A DNA stretch of 64,000 nt, from NCBI GenBank assembly GCA_963744935.1, contig CAVUVM010000001.1, forward strand, positions 248,001 to 312,000. The letters are read 5' to 3'. The DNA comes from Bog-473 sp963744935 (lineage in GTDB: Bacteria > Actinomycetota > Acidimicrobiia > Acidimicrobiales > RAAP-2). Positions 26,058 to 33,786 of the stretch are shown one piece after another (the stretch's first letter is position 1; each line of letters starts with the position of its first letter). Under the pieces are notes generated by a model, which did not search any database, was not told the DNA's origin, and saw only the letters and a program-made list of their open reading frames with translations. The position numbers and the translations under genes are program-made.

Positions 26058-27464
26058 TCAGCGCAGGCCGCGGCACAGCGGCAGCGTGCACGTGTACGCC
26101 GACGCCTGGTCACCGTAGAGGCGGCGCAGCGCCAGCCGGCTCTGGCCGGCCGCGTGCTGCACGGCGTCGCAGGCCGTCGCCAGCTCATCCTCGTTCGGTG
26201 CGGACACCGTGATGTATCCCGAGTAGCGGAAGGACGCATGGCCCTCGGCGAGCTCCGCCTCCCGCCGGGCGAGCACCTCGGACTCGCGCGCGTGGCGAGC
26301 CGTGGACACGAATCCGCCGCGCCGGCGCAACTCCGCATCGGCCAGGTCGGCCGTCCGCGATGCCTCCACCTTGCGGATCGCGGCATCCGGGCCGAGGGGC
26401 TCCATCACGACCGAAAACGTGCTGCGGGCCGATCCGAGGAGGATCGGCGCCAAGAAGTCGCTCCGCACCTCGATGCGCGGCCACTCCGCCACCCAGAACG
26501 TGGCGTGCACCATGGCGTCGACGCGCACCGCCGACCAGCTCTCGTCCATCGCCATGGGCCACGGATCGTTGAGCGGGGACGTGACCTCGCCCATGGGGCT
26601 GTGCGGCTCGTAGGTCCGGAGCAGCTGGCGGGCGAGGTCCTCGGCCGTGAGCACGGACTCGACCCGCACCTCCGCGTCACCAAGGAGGCGCACGAGCGAG
26701 CCCACCTCACGGGCCAGCGCGGCACAACCCACTTCGACCGACTTGGTCAGCCGCACCTGCAGCGCCAGGACGACGTCGTGCGCGCACGTGTGCGAGTCCA
26801 TGTCGGACAAGAGGGACTCGTAGGAGCCGGTGCAGACCGAGGACCCTGCCGACGCCGCCTCGGCCGCGAGATACGACCGCACGCCCTGACCCTCGTCGGG
26901 AAACGACGCGGCCACCCACTGCACCCTGTGCACCGGTGACCCCTCGCGCGCCAGTGAGGAGAGGACCGAGGCCCAGGCCCCGACCCTGCGGTCCTGCTCG
27001 TCGGCGCCGAGCAGGGCGAAGCTGCTGCCGCGGAGCGCCACGGCGGCGGTGAGCGTGCGGCCGGCGCGGTCGTGCACCACACCCATGTCGTGCCAGTCCG
27101 CGTGCAAGAGCCGCAGCGAGCGCAGCGTGCCCATGCGCCCGCCGCCACCCATCGCACCGCCGGCCATCGCAACCCCGCCCAGCGGACCCCAGCCACGCGA
27201 CCGCCGGGCGCCCCAGCAGACCACGACGGGCAGCCACTCGTCGCCGGTGCGCCCCGCCACGGGCACCGTCGCCAGCGCGCCGTAGAGCACGAGGACGCCG
27301 ATCGCCGCGGCAACCCCGACCGCGTTGGGCTCCCAGCGCAGCACCAGGACGCCGAAGACCAACCCCACCGCGACGGTGAGGATCTGGCCGGCCCGCCACC
27401 CTGCCAGCGCGCCGCCCCGCTCACGCGGGCCGAACCGGTAGCGCGGACCCGGGTCCCGGCTCAA
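26058..27464 (-). CDS. SCO6880/PrgI-like conjugation membrane protein
   Basis: 468 residues from a TTG at 27464 that overlaps the TGA of the TrbL-like gene (TTGA). Two N-terminal membrane helices (ILTVAVGLVFGVLVLRW and VAAAIGVLVLYGALATVPV) match the PrgI-like part, followed by a long cytosolic region with RLLHADWHDMGVVHDR, FALLGADEQDRRVGAWASVL, and ESWSAVRVDAMVHATFWVAE WPR. That layout corresponds to the SCO6880 family found with actinobacterial type IV secretion ATPases, likely the N-terminal VirB4-like half. A longer in-frame reading up to 27641 is antisense to the upstream gene and is rejected. Confidence 0.8.
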   Translation of the reverse strand: MSRDPGPRYRFGPRERGGALAGWRAGQILTVAVGLVFGVLVLRWEPNAVGVAAAIGVLVLYGALATVPVAGRTGDEWLPVVVCWGARRSRGWGPLGGVAMAGGAMGGGGRMGTLRSLRLLHADWHDMGVVHDRAGRTLTAAVALRGSSFALLGADEQDRRVGAWASVLSSLAREGSPVHRVQWVAASFPDEGQGVRSYLAAEAASAGSSVCTGSYESLLSDMDSHTCAHDVVLALQVRLTKSVEVGCAALAREVGSLVRLLGDAEVRVESVLTAEDLARQLLRTYEPHSPMGEVTSPLNDPWPMAMDESWSAVRVDAMVHATFWVAEWPRIEVRSDFLAPILLGSARSTFSVVMEPLGPDAAIRKVEASRTADLADAELRRRGGFVSTARHARESEVLARREAELAEGHASFRYSGYITVSAPNEDELATACDAVQHAAGQSRLALRRLYGDQASAYTCTLPLCRGLR

Positions 27465-28999
27465 GTGCCCGCACCCCCGCCTGCGCCGCCGCCGCTGTCG
27501 GGTCCCTGGCCGGGTGGCCAGACCGCGGGGAGCCACTTGAGCTGGGGGCCGTGCCCGTCGTCGCCCCCGCAGTGGCGCATCTTGCCGGGTTCGACCGGGC
27601 CCAGGAGCGTGTAACCCGCCGGCACGCCCTCCCACTTCCACGCGTCCTCAGGAGTCGCCGGTCCCAACGGACGGCCAGATCGTTTCACCGGCAGCTCGCC
27701 TCCGTCAGCGCCACCGTCAGCGCCACCGTCCGCGCCACCCTCACTGCGACTGTCGGCGCTGCGCGCCGCCGCGGTCTTGGGCGCGAGGATCGGCTTGGGC
27801 CCCCTTGGGCCCGGCACGTTGCCGCGGGCGACACTCTCGTCGTAGATGCGCTGCGAGTTCGGATCTCCTTCACCCAGCTCGATCGCCGGCGCGCGCTCGG
27901 CCGCCTCGTCGTTGCTCGCGGTGCCGCCGGCGCCGGCGGCGCCACCCGAAGCGTCGCCACTACCCCGAGCCGCGCCACCGGCCGCGGGCGTCGCCGCCAT
28001 GAGCCGCGCCTCGCCCAGTGCCTGCAGTCCTTCGTTGAGCACGTGGCCCGCCGCGCTGCGCGGCAACCGCGTGAGCGCTGAGGTTCCGCGCGAGCGCAAC
28101 CCGTCGAGGTGCGCCACGGCGCCGGCCTCGACCGCCGGGATCATCCGGAGGATGGCGAAGGGAACGAAGGTCGCCATGACCAGGAGCGCACCACCGGCGA
28201 GCACGGCCGAGAACCCTGCACCATGGGTGCCGGTGCCAGCCGTGCCCGACGACACGGCGCCCGCGGCCAGGCTCAGTGTCGCCACGATGACGAACTTGGA
28301 CAAGATGAGTGCCCCGAGCGTCTCGACCAGGCGGCGGCACCAGTGCGACACGGCCGGCCAGACCAAGGTGGCGAGGGCCAGGGGCAAGAACAGCACGGCC
28401 ACGTAGACCGCGGCCGCCCTGATGAGCAGCTCCAGCCAGAGCACGAAGGCGGCCACGGCGACGAGGAGGGCGACCAGGAGCAGCACGAAGCTGGCGAGGG
28501 TCGGATCAGCGGCCGACTCAATGAGCCCTTTGGAGACCCCCGCCAGCAGCGACGTGACGTCGCCCGCCGTACCACCCGCGACCGCCGTGCTCATGGCGTC
28601 GGTCGCCGACAGGCACAAGATCACGATCTGGATCGCGACGACTGCCAGCAGCAGTGCGAGCGGGAGCTGCACGAGGAAGGTGCGCACGAGCTGACCCGGG
28701 TTCTGACGCAACACCGCCTGGAGCGTCGAGACCAAGAGCAGCGGCAGGATCACGACGCCGGCCAGCGCGGTCATCTGGCCGTAGTGCGTCCGGAACCACG
28801 TCGCACCGACGTCGATGCTCGTGGTGGACACGAGCACATCGCCGATCTGGCCGAGCAACCACTCGGCGCCGCTCGCCACCCACTGGCTGATCCCGTCGAG
28901 GACCGACTCGAACCCGGAGGCCGCGATCGAGCCGCCCAGGCTGCCGACCTGGCAGATCGGGTTGAGTGCGTCGAGACCGCTGCAGCCGGCGTCAAGCAT
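27461..28999 (-). CDS. TrbL/VirB6-like conjugation channel membrane protein
   Basis: 512 residues. After an N-terminal region with cysteines (CSGLDALNPIC) there are about six to seven membrane segments between residues 70 and 290, including LAGVVILPLLLVSTLQAVL, LALLLAVVAIQIVILCL and FVLLLVALLVAVAAFVLWLE. The C-terminal 200 residues are soluble and low-complexity (Ala/Gly-rich, with three tandem GGAD units near residue 440 and a GGGAGGGAGT end). This is the topology of TrbL/VirB6 channel proteins with variable cytosolic tails. It overlaps the next gene by TTGA and follows the pilin-like gene by 24 nt. Confidence 0.8.
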   Translation of the reverse strand: MLDAGCSGLDALNPICQVGSLGGSIAASGFESVLDGISQWVASGAEWLLGQIGDVLVSTTSIDVGATWFRTHYGQMTALAGVVILPLLLVSTLQAVLRQNPGQLVRTFLVQLPLALLLAVVAIQIVILCLSATDAMSTAVAGGTAGDVTSLLAGVSKGLIESAADPTLASFVLLLVALLVAVAAFVLWLELLIRAAAVYVAVLFLPLALATLVWPAVSHWCRRLVETLGALILSKFVIVATLSLAAGAVSSGTAGTGTHGAGFSAVLAGGALLVMATFVPFAILRMIPAVEAGAVAHLDGLRSRGTSALTRLPRSAAGHVLNEGLQALGEARLMAATPAAGGAARGSGDASGGAAGAGGTASNDEAAERAPAIELGEGDPNSQRIYDESVARGNVPGPRGPKPILAPKTAAARSADSRSEGGADGGADGGADGGELPVKRSGRPLGPATPEDAWKWEGVPAGYTLLGPVEPGKMRHCGGDDGHGPQLKWLPAVWPPGQGPDSGGGAGGGAGT

Positions 29000-29023
29000 C
29001 GAAATGAGGCGTCGAGCTGGCCG

Positions 29024-29317
29024 TCAGTGCAGGTTCGTCCCGGTGTGGAAGAAGAAGTTGATGATCGGTGGCGCCGCGCCGATCAACAACGCGGCCAGCC
29101 CCGACACCAGCACGGCTCGCTTCCCCACCATGGACTGCTGGAAGTTCTGTGCATGCACGCCCAGGGCCCACGCGGCGGCGCCGATGAGCAGCCCGGCCAG
29201 CGCCGCGATCAACGCCCACGCGCCAAGCCCGTTGGTCAGGTCTTGCAGCGTCCCTCCGCCCGGAAGCGCGTTCACGCTCGGATTGAGCGAGACATCGGCT
29301 AGATGCCAGACGACCAT
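29024..29317 (-). CDS. small two-helix membrane protein, pilin-like (VirB2/TrbC-like)
   Basis: 97 residues from ATG 29317, preceded by GGAGGG. Two hydrophobic helices (WALIAALAGLLIGAAAWALG and AVLVSGLAALLIGAAPPIIN) separated by a short polar loop, with a polar N terminus. This matches the size and layout of VirB2/TrbC pilin subunits in conjugation operons, though no cleavable signal is evident. First gene of the secretion set; the 186-bp spacer to the divergent histidine kinase must hold its promoter. Identification rests on size, topology and position. Confidence 0.7.
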   Translation of the reverse strand: MVVWHLADVSLNPSVNALPGGGTLQDLTNGLGAWALIAALAGLLIGAAAWALGVHAQNFQQSMVGKRAVLVSGLAALLIGAAPPIINFFFHTGTNLH

Positions 29318-29503
29318 CGGTGCCCTCCGTCGTGACTGCCGGCGCCGGGACCTCCGGGCCGTGTCGCTCGGAGAATGGTTGACGCTGTGGCTCGGTGTGA
29401 TCCGACTTCGCCCGGCCCGCGTCACACGGTTCCCATCAGGGCGGACTTCTCACGTGGGCCGCGGATGTTCGCTCTACCTGTTCAGCCCTGCCATATTGGG
29501 GGC

Positions 29504-31246
29504 GTGCCGCTGCGTACACCGGGGGAAATCAGCCTGAGCCTGTCGCAGGAGGTCATCTTCATTTGCGTTGCAGTCGGCGTCTGCATCCTCGTTGGCCTGG
29601 TGGCCGTGTTGCTCGGCCGACGCTCGGGCCGGCGTGCCATCTCCCAGCGGCTCGCGGCGCTCGGCACCCGGCTGGGCCTCGACCCGCCCGATGACGAGTA
29701 CAACATCGAAACCTCGCTCGCCTACCTGGAGCAGGTGACGGGCGGCGCCGCCCAGGCGGTCACCGAGTCGAGCTCCGACGCCATCCGCCTGCGCCGCTCC
29801 CTCGACACCTTGACCCAAGGGGTCGTCCTTTGCGACGAGAACGGCACCGTGATCTATCGCAATGGCCGCGCGAACGCTCTGATGGTCAGCCGCCACGGTG
29901 ACGCCCTCGCGGCCCAGGCGGTGACCGAGCTTCTCGAAGACGCCTGGCACGAAGGTTCGGCGGAGCGCACGCTCGATCTCTACGGTCCGCCGCGCCGCAC
30001 GCTCCAGGTCCGGGCCCACCAGATCGACGACGGACGGAGGCCGCTCGGTGTCATCGCCCTCATTGAGGACGTGTCGGAACGCCGGCGACTGGAGGAGATC
30101 AGGCGCGACTTCGTCGCCAACGTGAGCCACGAGCTCAAGACGCCCATGGGAGCCCTGGGCCTCTTGGCGGAGACGTTGGTGTCCGAGCCCGACCCCGAGG
30201 TGGCGCAACGCCTGGCCGGGCGCATCCACAACGAGGCGTTCCGGGTGAGCCGCATCATTGACGACCTGCTCGACCTTTCCCGCATCGAGTCGGAGGAGGC
30301 TCCGCCTCGTGAGCCGGTCCTGGTGAACCTGGTGATGGCCGACGCCATCGAGCGTGTGCGGGCCACCGCCGACCAGCGCGGCATCGAAATCGTCCTGCAC
30401 GAGCCGTCTCCTCCGGTCGCCGTCATGGGGGACCGTCGCCAGCTCGTCTCCGCCATGCACGCCCTCTTGGAGAACGCGATCACCTACTCGTACGACAATT
30501 CGAAGGTGGTCGTGACCGGGACGGTGCAGCGAGCCAACCCGCACATGGGAGCCCCATCGGGCGCCCTCCCCTCGGGCGTCGGGCCCATGATCGTCGAGGG
30601 GATCGCGAGCTCTCGGACGGGCGAGATCCCCACGATCACCACTCAGCACCCCGGCATCACCGGCGAGGTACCCGTGGTCAGGAGCCGGGGGACGTCGACG
30701 GGCGACGACGTGGACGTGGACGTCGCAGAGGGTGGCCGGGCGCCCGACGGCAGCACCAAGAACGCGACAGAATCCAGGCGCGGAGCGCAGGCAACCAGGC
30801 AGGAGGGCCCGGTGGAGCCGGTCTTCACCCCAGAGATCCTCGATCAGTACACACCCGAGAACGGGACCGCGGGCGCGGCCGCGCCGGCGACCGGCACCAC
30901 GCCGCCACCGCCGCTTCATCCGGAAGGTGACGCGGCGGGGACGGGTCCAGCGGACACGACGCCGGTGATCTCACCCAACTGGCGCATCGAAGAGCGGGAC
31001 AACGTCCGGCTGTCGGTGCAGGACCACGGCATCGGGATCCCCGCACGCGACCTCGACCGCATCTTCGAGCGCTTCTACCGGGTGGACCATGGGCGCAGTC
31101 GCGACACGGGAGGCACAGGCCTGGGCCTGTCCATCGTCCGCCACGTCGCCAACAACCACCAGGGGTGGGTCGACGTCGAGTCGCGCGAGGGTGAGGGCTC
31201 GACGTTCACCCTCGTCCTGCCCATTCAGGCGGAGCGTGTGGCGTGA
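29504..31246 (+). CDS. senX3-like: sensor histidine kinase, SenX3-like, with ATPase-domain insertion
   Basis: 580 residues from GTG 29504 (ATG 29465 is possible). Short N terminus with one or two membrane helices (SQEVIFICVAVGVCILVGLV), a PAS-like domain (about 100-195), then the dimerisation H-box NVSHELKTPMGALGLL with His209, N-box LLENAITYS, and G-boxes DHGIGIPARDLDRIF and GGTGLGLSIVRHVANNH. Between the N-box and the first G-box there is an insertion of about 155 residues (roughly 343-498; nt 30530-31000) rich in Gly, Pro, Thr and Asp. In mycobacteria this family senses phosphate limitation. It overlaps the response regulator gene (GTGA). Confidence 0.88.
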   Translation: MPLRTPGEISLSLSQEVIFICVAVGVCILVGLVAVLLGRRSGRRAISQRLAALGTRLGLDPPDDEYNIETSLAYLEQVTGGAAQAVTESSSDAIRLRRSLDTLTQGVVLCDENGTVIYRNGRANALMVSRHGDALAAQAVTELLEDAWHEGSAERTLDLYGPPRRTLQVRAHQIDDGRRPLGVIALIEDVSERRRLEEIRRDFVANVSHELKTPMGALGLLAETLVSEPDPEVAQRLAGRIHNEAFRVSRIIDDLLDLSRIESEEAPPREPVLVNLVMADAIERVRATADQRGIEIVLHEPSPPVAVMGDRRQLVSAMHALLENAITYSYDNSKVVVTGTVQRANPHMGAPSGALPSGVGPMIVEGIASSRTGEIPTITTQHPGITGEVPVVRSRGTSTGDDVDVDVAEGGRAPDGSTKNATESRRGAQATRQEGPVEPVFTPEILDQYTPENGTAGAAAPATGTTPPPPLHPEGDAAGTGPADTTPVISPNWRIEERDNVRLSVQDHGIGIPARDLDRIFERFYRVDHGRSRDTGGTGLGLSIVRHVANNHQGWVDVESREGEGSTFTLVLPIQAERVA

Positions 31247-32031
31247 CGAAGCCCGCTTCGAGCAGGGGGCCCGCCAAGAAGGGACCGCGGTCGGTGCCGG
31301 GCGACGGGCCGGTCAAGGTGCTCCTCGCCGAAGACGAGGAGTCGTTCATCGAGGCGTTGGTGATCGGGTTGACCAACGAGGGCTTCCGGGTGACCGTGGC
31401 CCGCGACGGCATCGAGGCCCTGCAGCTCTTCGAAGAGACGTCGCCCGACATCCTCCTGCTCGACCTGATGTTGCCCAAGATGTCAGGCATCGACGTCTGC
31501 CGGACCATCCGCACCCGCTCGCACGTCCCGATCATCATGGTGACGGCCAAGGGCACCGAGATCGACACCGTCGTGGCACTCGAGGTTGGGGCCGACGACT
31601 ACGTCACCAAGCCCTACCGCCTGCGGGAATTGGTGGCCCGGATGCGCGCCGTGCTGCGGCGCACGCCGGGGGGCCCCGAGGCGTCGGAGACGTCGGGTTC
31701 GATCGAGTTCGGCACCGACGGGATCTGGGAGTCCAACGGGATCAAGGTGGACTTCGACCAGCGTCGGGTGTTCGTGCGCGGCGATGAGGTCCACCTCCGC
31801 CGCAAGGAGTTCGAGCTCCTGCGCCTCCTCGTGGAGAACTCCGGGCGCGTCCTGACCCGCGACGTGCTGATCGACCGCGTCTGGGGGACCGACTACATCG
31901 GGGACACGAAGACGCTCGACGTGCACATCAAGCGTTTGCGTTCTCGCATTGAGGCTGACCCCTCGACGCCGGTGCTGATCACCACCGTGCGCGGCGTCGG
32001 CTACCGCTTCGCCGCAGCCGCCGGGGCCTGA
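31243..32031 (+). CDS. regX3-like: response regulator, OmpR/RegX3-like
   Basis: 262 residues. Receiver domain with the acidic pocket AEDEE, phospho-acceptor Asp74 in LLLDLMLPKMSG and Lys123 in YVTKPYR; then a winged-helix DNA-binding domain (HLRRKEFELLRLLVENSGRV, TKTLDVHIKRLRSRIE, TTVRGVGYRF). The first 22 residues before the receiver are an unusual Lys/Pro/Gly-rich extension. GTG start overlaps the kinase stop by four bases. Expected to be phosphorylated by the upstream kinase and to act as a dimer on direct-repeat operators; phosphate control is inferred from SenX3-RegX3 homology. Confidence 0.94.
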   Translation: MTKPASSRGPAKKGPRSVPGDGPVKVLLAEDEESFIEALVIGLTNEGFRVTVARDGIEALQLFEETSPDILLLDLMLPKMSGIDVCRTIRTRSHVPIIMVTAKGTEIDTVVALEVGADDYVTKPYRLRELVARMRAVLRRTPGGPEASETSGSIEFGTDGIWESNGIKVDFDQRRVFVRGDEVHLRRKEFELLRLLVENSGRVLTRDVLIDRVWGTDYIGDTKTLDVHIKRLRSRIEADPSTPVLITTVRGVGYRFAAAAGA

Positions 32032-32038
32032 GACCCGT

Positions 32039-32089
32039 TCGAGCGGGCTCGCGCCTCGCCCCCCCCGGGGGCATCCGGGACCCGCTCGA
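32039..32089 (+). terminator. hairpin after the response regulator gene
   Basis: Inverted arms TCGAGCGGG (32039-32047) and CCCGCTCGA (32081-32089) are perfectly complementary and enclose a CCCCCCCCGGGGG stretch. It begins 8 nt after the stop codon. No U-run follows, so if it terminates it is a non-canonical actinobacterial type. Confidence 0.5.
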
Positions 32090-32090
32090 G

Positions 32091-32263
32091 TCGAAGTTCT
32101 TCTAGGTATGTCGAATTCTTCTGTATATGCAGCCTTCCGAAAAGGGGGTGGATTTTGGAAGGATAGGGGGGTGGATTACGGAAGGATATCTTCAGATCCT
32201 TCGTTAATTGGGGTGGCGATCCTTCGTTAAACCGGGGGGTTTTCGGAAGGATTCATATACAGA
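32091..32263. repeat. complex palindromic element with four G-tracts
   Basis: The outer arms 32120-32143 and 32240-32263 are inverted repeats with 22 of 24 bases matching (TCTGTATATG then CCTTCCGAAAA). The whole 144-bp block is symmetric about 32191.5. Inside, GGGGGTGGATT-GGAAGGAT units at 32144-32164 and 32167-32187 differ at 2 of 21 positions, and ATCCTTCGTTAA occurs at 32196-32207 and 32219-32230; both pairs have 23-bp spacing. Four G-runs of 4-6 lie on the plus strand between pairing segments, so a hairpin-plus-G-quadruplex fold is possible. Just left, 32091-32110 and 32111-32129 are near-duplicate 20-mers. It is distinctly AT-richer than its surroundings and lies between convergent genes. 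It could be a MITE, REP-like element, terminator or recombination site. Confidence 0.8.
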
Positions 32264-32308
32264 TCGACAGGCCACCCCGTGGTCTGCCGCTCGTCGGTGC
32301 AACCCCGC

Positions 32309-33043
32309 TCAGACGGTCAATCGCTCGAAGTCTGCGGGCACCGTCACGCCGGAAAGCGACGCCAGGTCCACCTGCTCGCCCAGATGGGTGAGGATGAGCT
32401 GGACATCGTCGTGCGCGGCCTGCAGGGCGCGGATCGAGGCCTCGTCCATGTGCGCCGTCGGCACGTCGGGCGGCGTGTGGCGGCCGTTGCACTCCACGAC
32501 GAGCACATCAGCCTCCGTGGCCAGCTCGGTCAGGCCCGGACACGGGGTGGTGTCGCCCGAGTAGGCCACGATCTGATCACTCCGATCGAAGAGGTAGCCG
32601 AAGCAGCGCAGATACGGGACATGCACGACTTCGATCGCCCGGAAGCGCAGTGGGCCCGCCGACTGCCAGGACCCGTCCACTTCGAGAAAGCGGAGGTCGA
32701 GGGTGGCGTATGCAGCCTCGGTGATCGAGCCCACCGCACCGGCCTCGTTCATGTTGGCCAGATGCGCCTCGATCCCGGGGGGACCGACCACCTGGAGCGT
32801 GTGACCCGGGACCTGCTCGGTCATGGCCTCGAGCAAGAAGGGCCAGCCGAAGCAGTGGTCGGCATGGAAGTGCGAGACCACCACCACGTCGATGGCATCG
32901 AGCGAGAACCCGCACCGGCGCAGATGCGGCAGCGATATGGGTGACGGCTCCACCAGCACCGACGTGTCCATGACGAAGCTGTTCCAGTAGCGCCCGGGCG
33001 GCGCCAGGAAGTTACCCGTGCCGAGGAAGGTGAGTTCGGTCAC
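32309..33043 (-). CDS. metallo-beta-lactamase fold hydrolase (RNase Z-like group)
   Basis: 244 residues from GTG 33043, which overlaps the stop of the upstream gene (GTGA). N-terminal TFLGTGNFLAPPGRYWNSFV, the zinc motif VVVSHFHADHCFG, a second site in YSGDTTPCPG and a late histidine in ILTHLGEQ. This is the arrangement of tRNase Z and related single-domain hydrolases, but without the exosite arm. Its substrate is unknown. A longer open frame to 33373 is antisense to the next gene. It is the last gene of the serS operon. Confidence 0.85.
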   Translation of the reverse strand: MTELTFLGTGNFLAPPGRYWNSFVMDTSVLVEPSPISLPHLRRCGFSLDAIDVVVVSHFHADHCFGWPFLLEAMTEQVPGHTLQVVGPPGIEAHLANMNEAGAVGSITEAAYATLDLRFLEVDGSWQSAGPLRFRAIEVVHVPYLRCFGYLFDRSDQIVAYSGDTTPCPGLTELATEADVLVVECNGRHTPPDVPTAHMDEASIRALQAAHDDVQLILTHLGEQVDLASLSGVTVPADFERLTV

Positions 33044-33786
33044 GACGTGTCGGCCAGCGACAACAGCGCGGCAACCAACATCGGATCGCCGTCCACGGCG
33101 GTGTCGGGCACGGCGAGTCGCCGATACAGCATCAGCACCAACTCCGAAGCCGTGGCCCGCAGCTCCGATACGCGTGTCGTCCGGGCAACGCCATCGTCGC
33201 CGCTGAACGTCCAACTCCCCCCGGTATCGGTTGCCCTCAGTGTCACGGTCCCGGGCAAGGCAGCGAGGTCGGCCCCCACCATGATCTCCACGAACTCGGG
33301 TACTCCGTCGCTGGCGAGACTGGACTCGAGCGGTTCCCGGGTCTCGGGAGCGGCGACGCCCTGGGCGTCCCAACGGTGGACCGCGACCTCTTGGGCCTGA
33401 TGACGCGCCACGGCGCCCGAGGTGCGGGGCTCAGGCCACCATGCCCAGCAGGGCGCGTCCGGCCCTGCATCGCGCAGCGCGCCGAGCAAGGTGTACGTAC
33501 ACCACCCGAGCCACGCCAAGAGATCCGCGTCCTCAGGAAAGCCGGTGAGCTCGCCGCCCGAGCGGCGCTCGGCGTTTTTGGCCGCGATGTTCTGGCCCCA
33601 GTACCACTGCACCTCGCCGATGTGGTGAGCCAGGTCGCGGACGGACCACTTGGGGGTTGTGGGGACTCGGACCTCCAGGTCCGAGCGCGCCACAGCGTCG
33701 ACCAGGAGGCGGCTCTCGTCCGCAATGGACTCGACCATCTGCGCGAAGCCGAACCCATAGGCGCCGGATCCTTCTGGCGCGCTCAC
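33040..33786 (-). CDS. maleylpyruvate isomerase family mycothiol-dependent-type protein
   Basis: 248 residues, DinB-like four-helix fold with the actinobacterial N-terminal MDMPI pattern: KWSVRDLAHHIGEVQWYWG, in which the histidines bind metal, and AVARHQAQEVAVHRWDAQG, with the second metal-binding histidine near 139. Members use mycothiol as cofactor for isomerisation or S-transfer; the specific reaction is unknown. GTG start overlaps the serS stop by four bases. No signs of truncation. Confidence 0.85.
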   Translation of the reverse strand: MSAPEGSGAYGFGFAQMVESIADESRLLVDAVARSDLEVRVPTTPKWSVRDLAHHIGEVQWYWGQNIAAKNAERRSGGELTGFPEDADLLAWLGWCTYTLLGALRDAGPDAPCWAWWPEPRTSGAVARHQAQEVAVHRWDAQGVAAPETREPLESSLASDGVPEFVEIMVGADLAALPGTVTLRATDTGGSWTFSGDDGVARTTRVSELRATASELVLMLYRRLAVPDTAVDGDPMLVAALLSLADTS

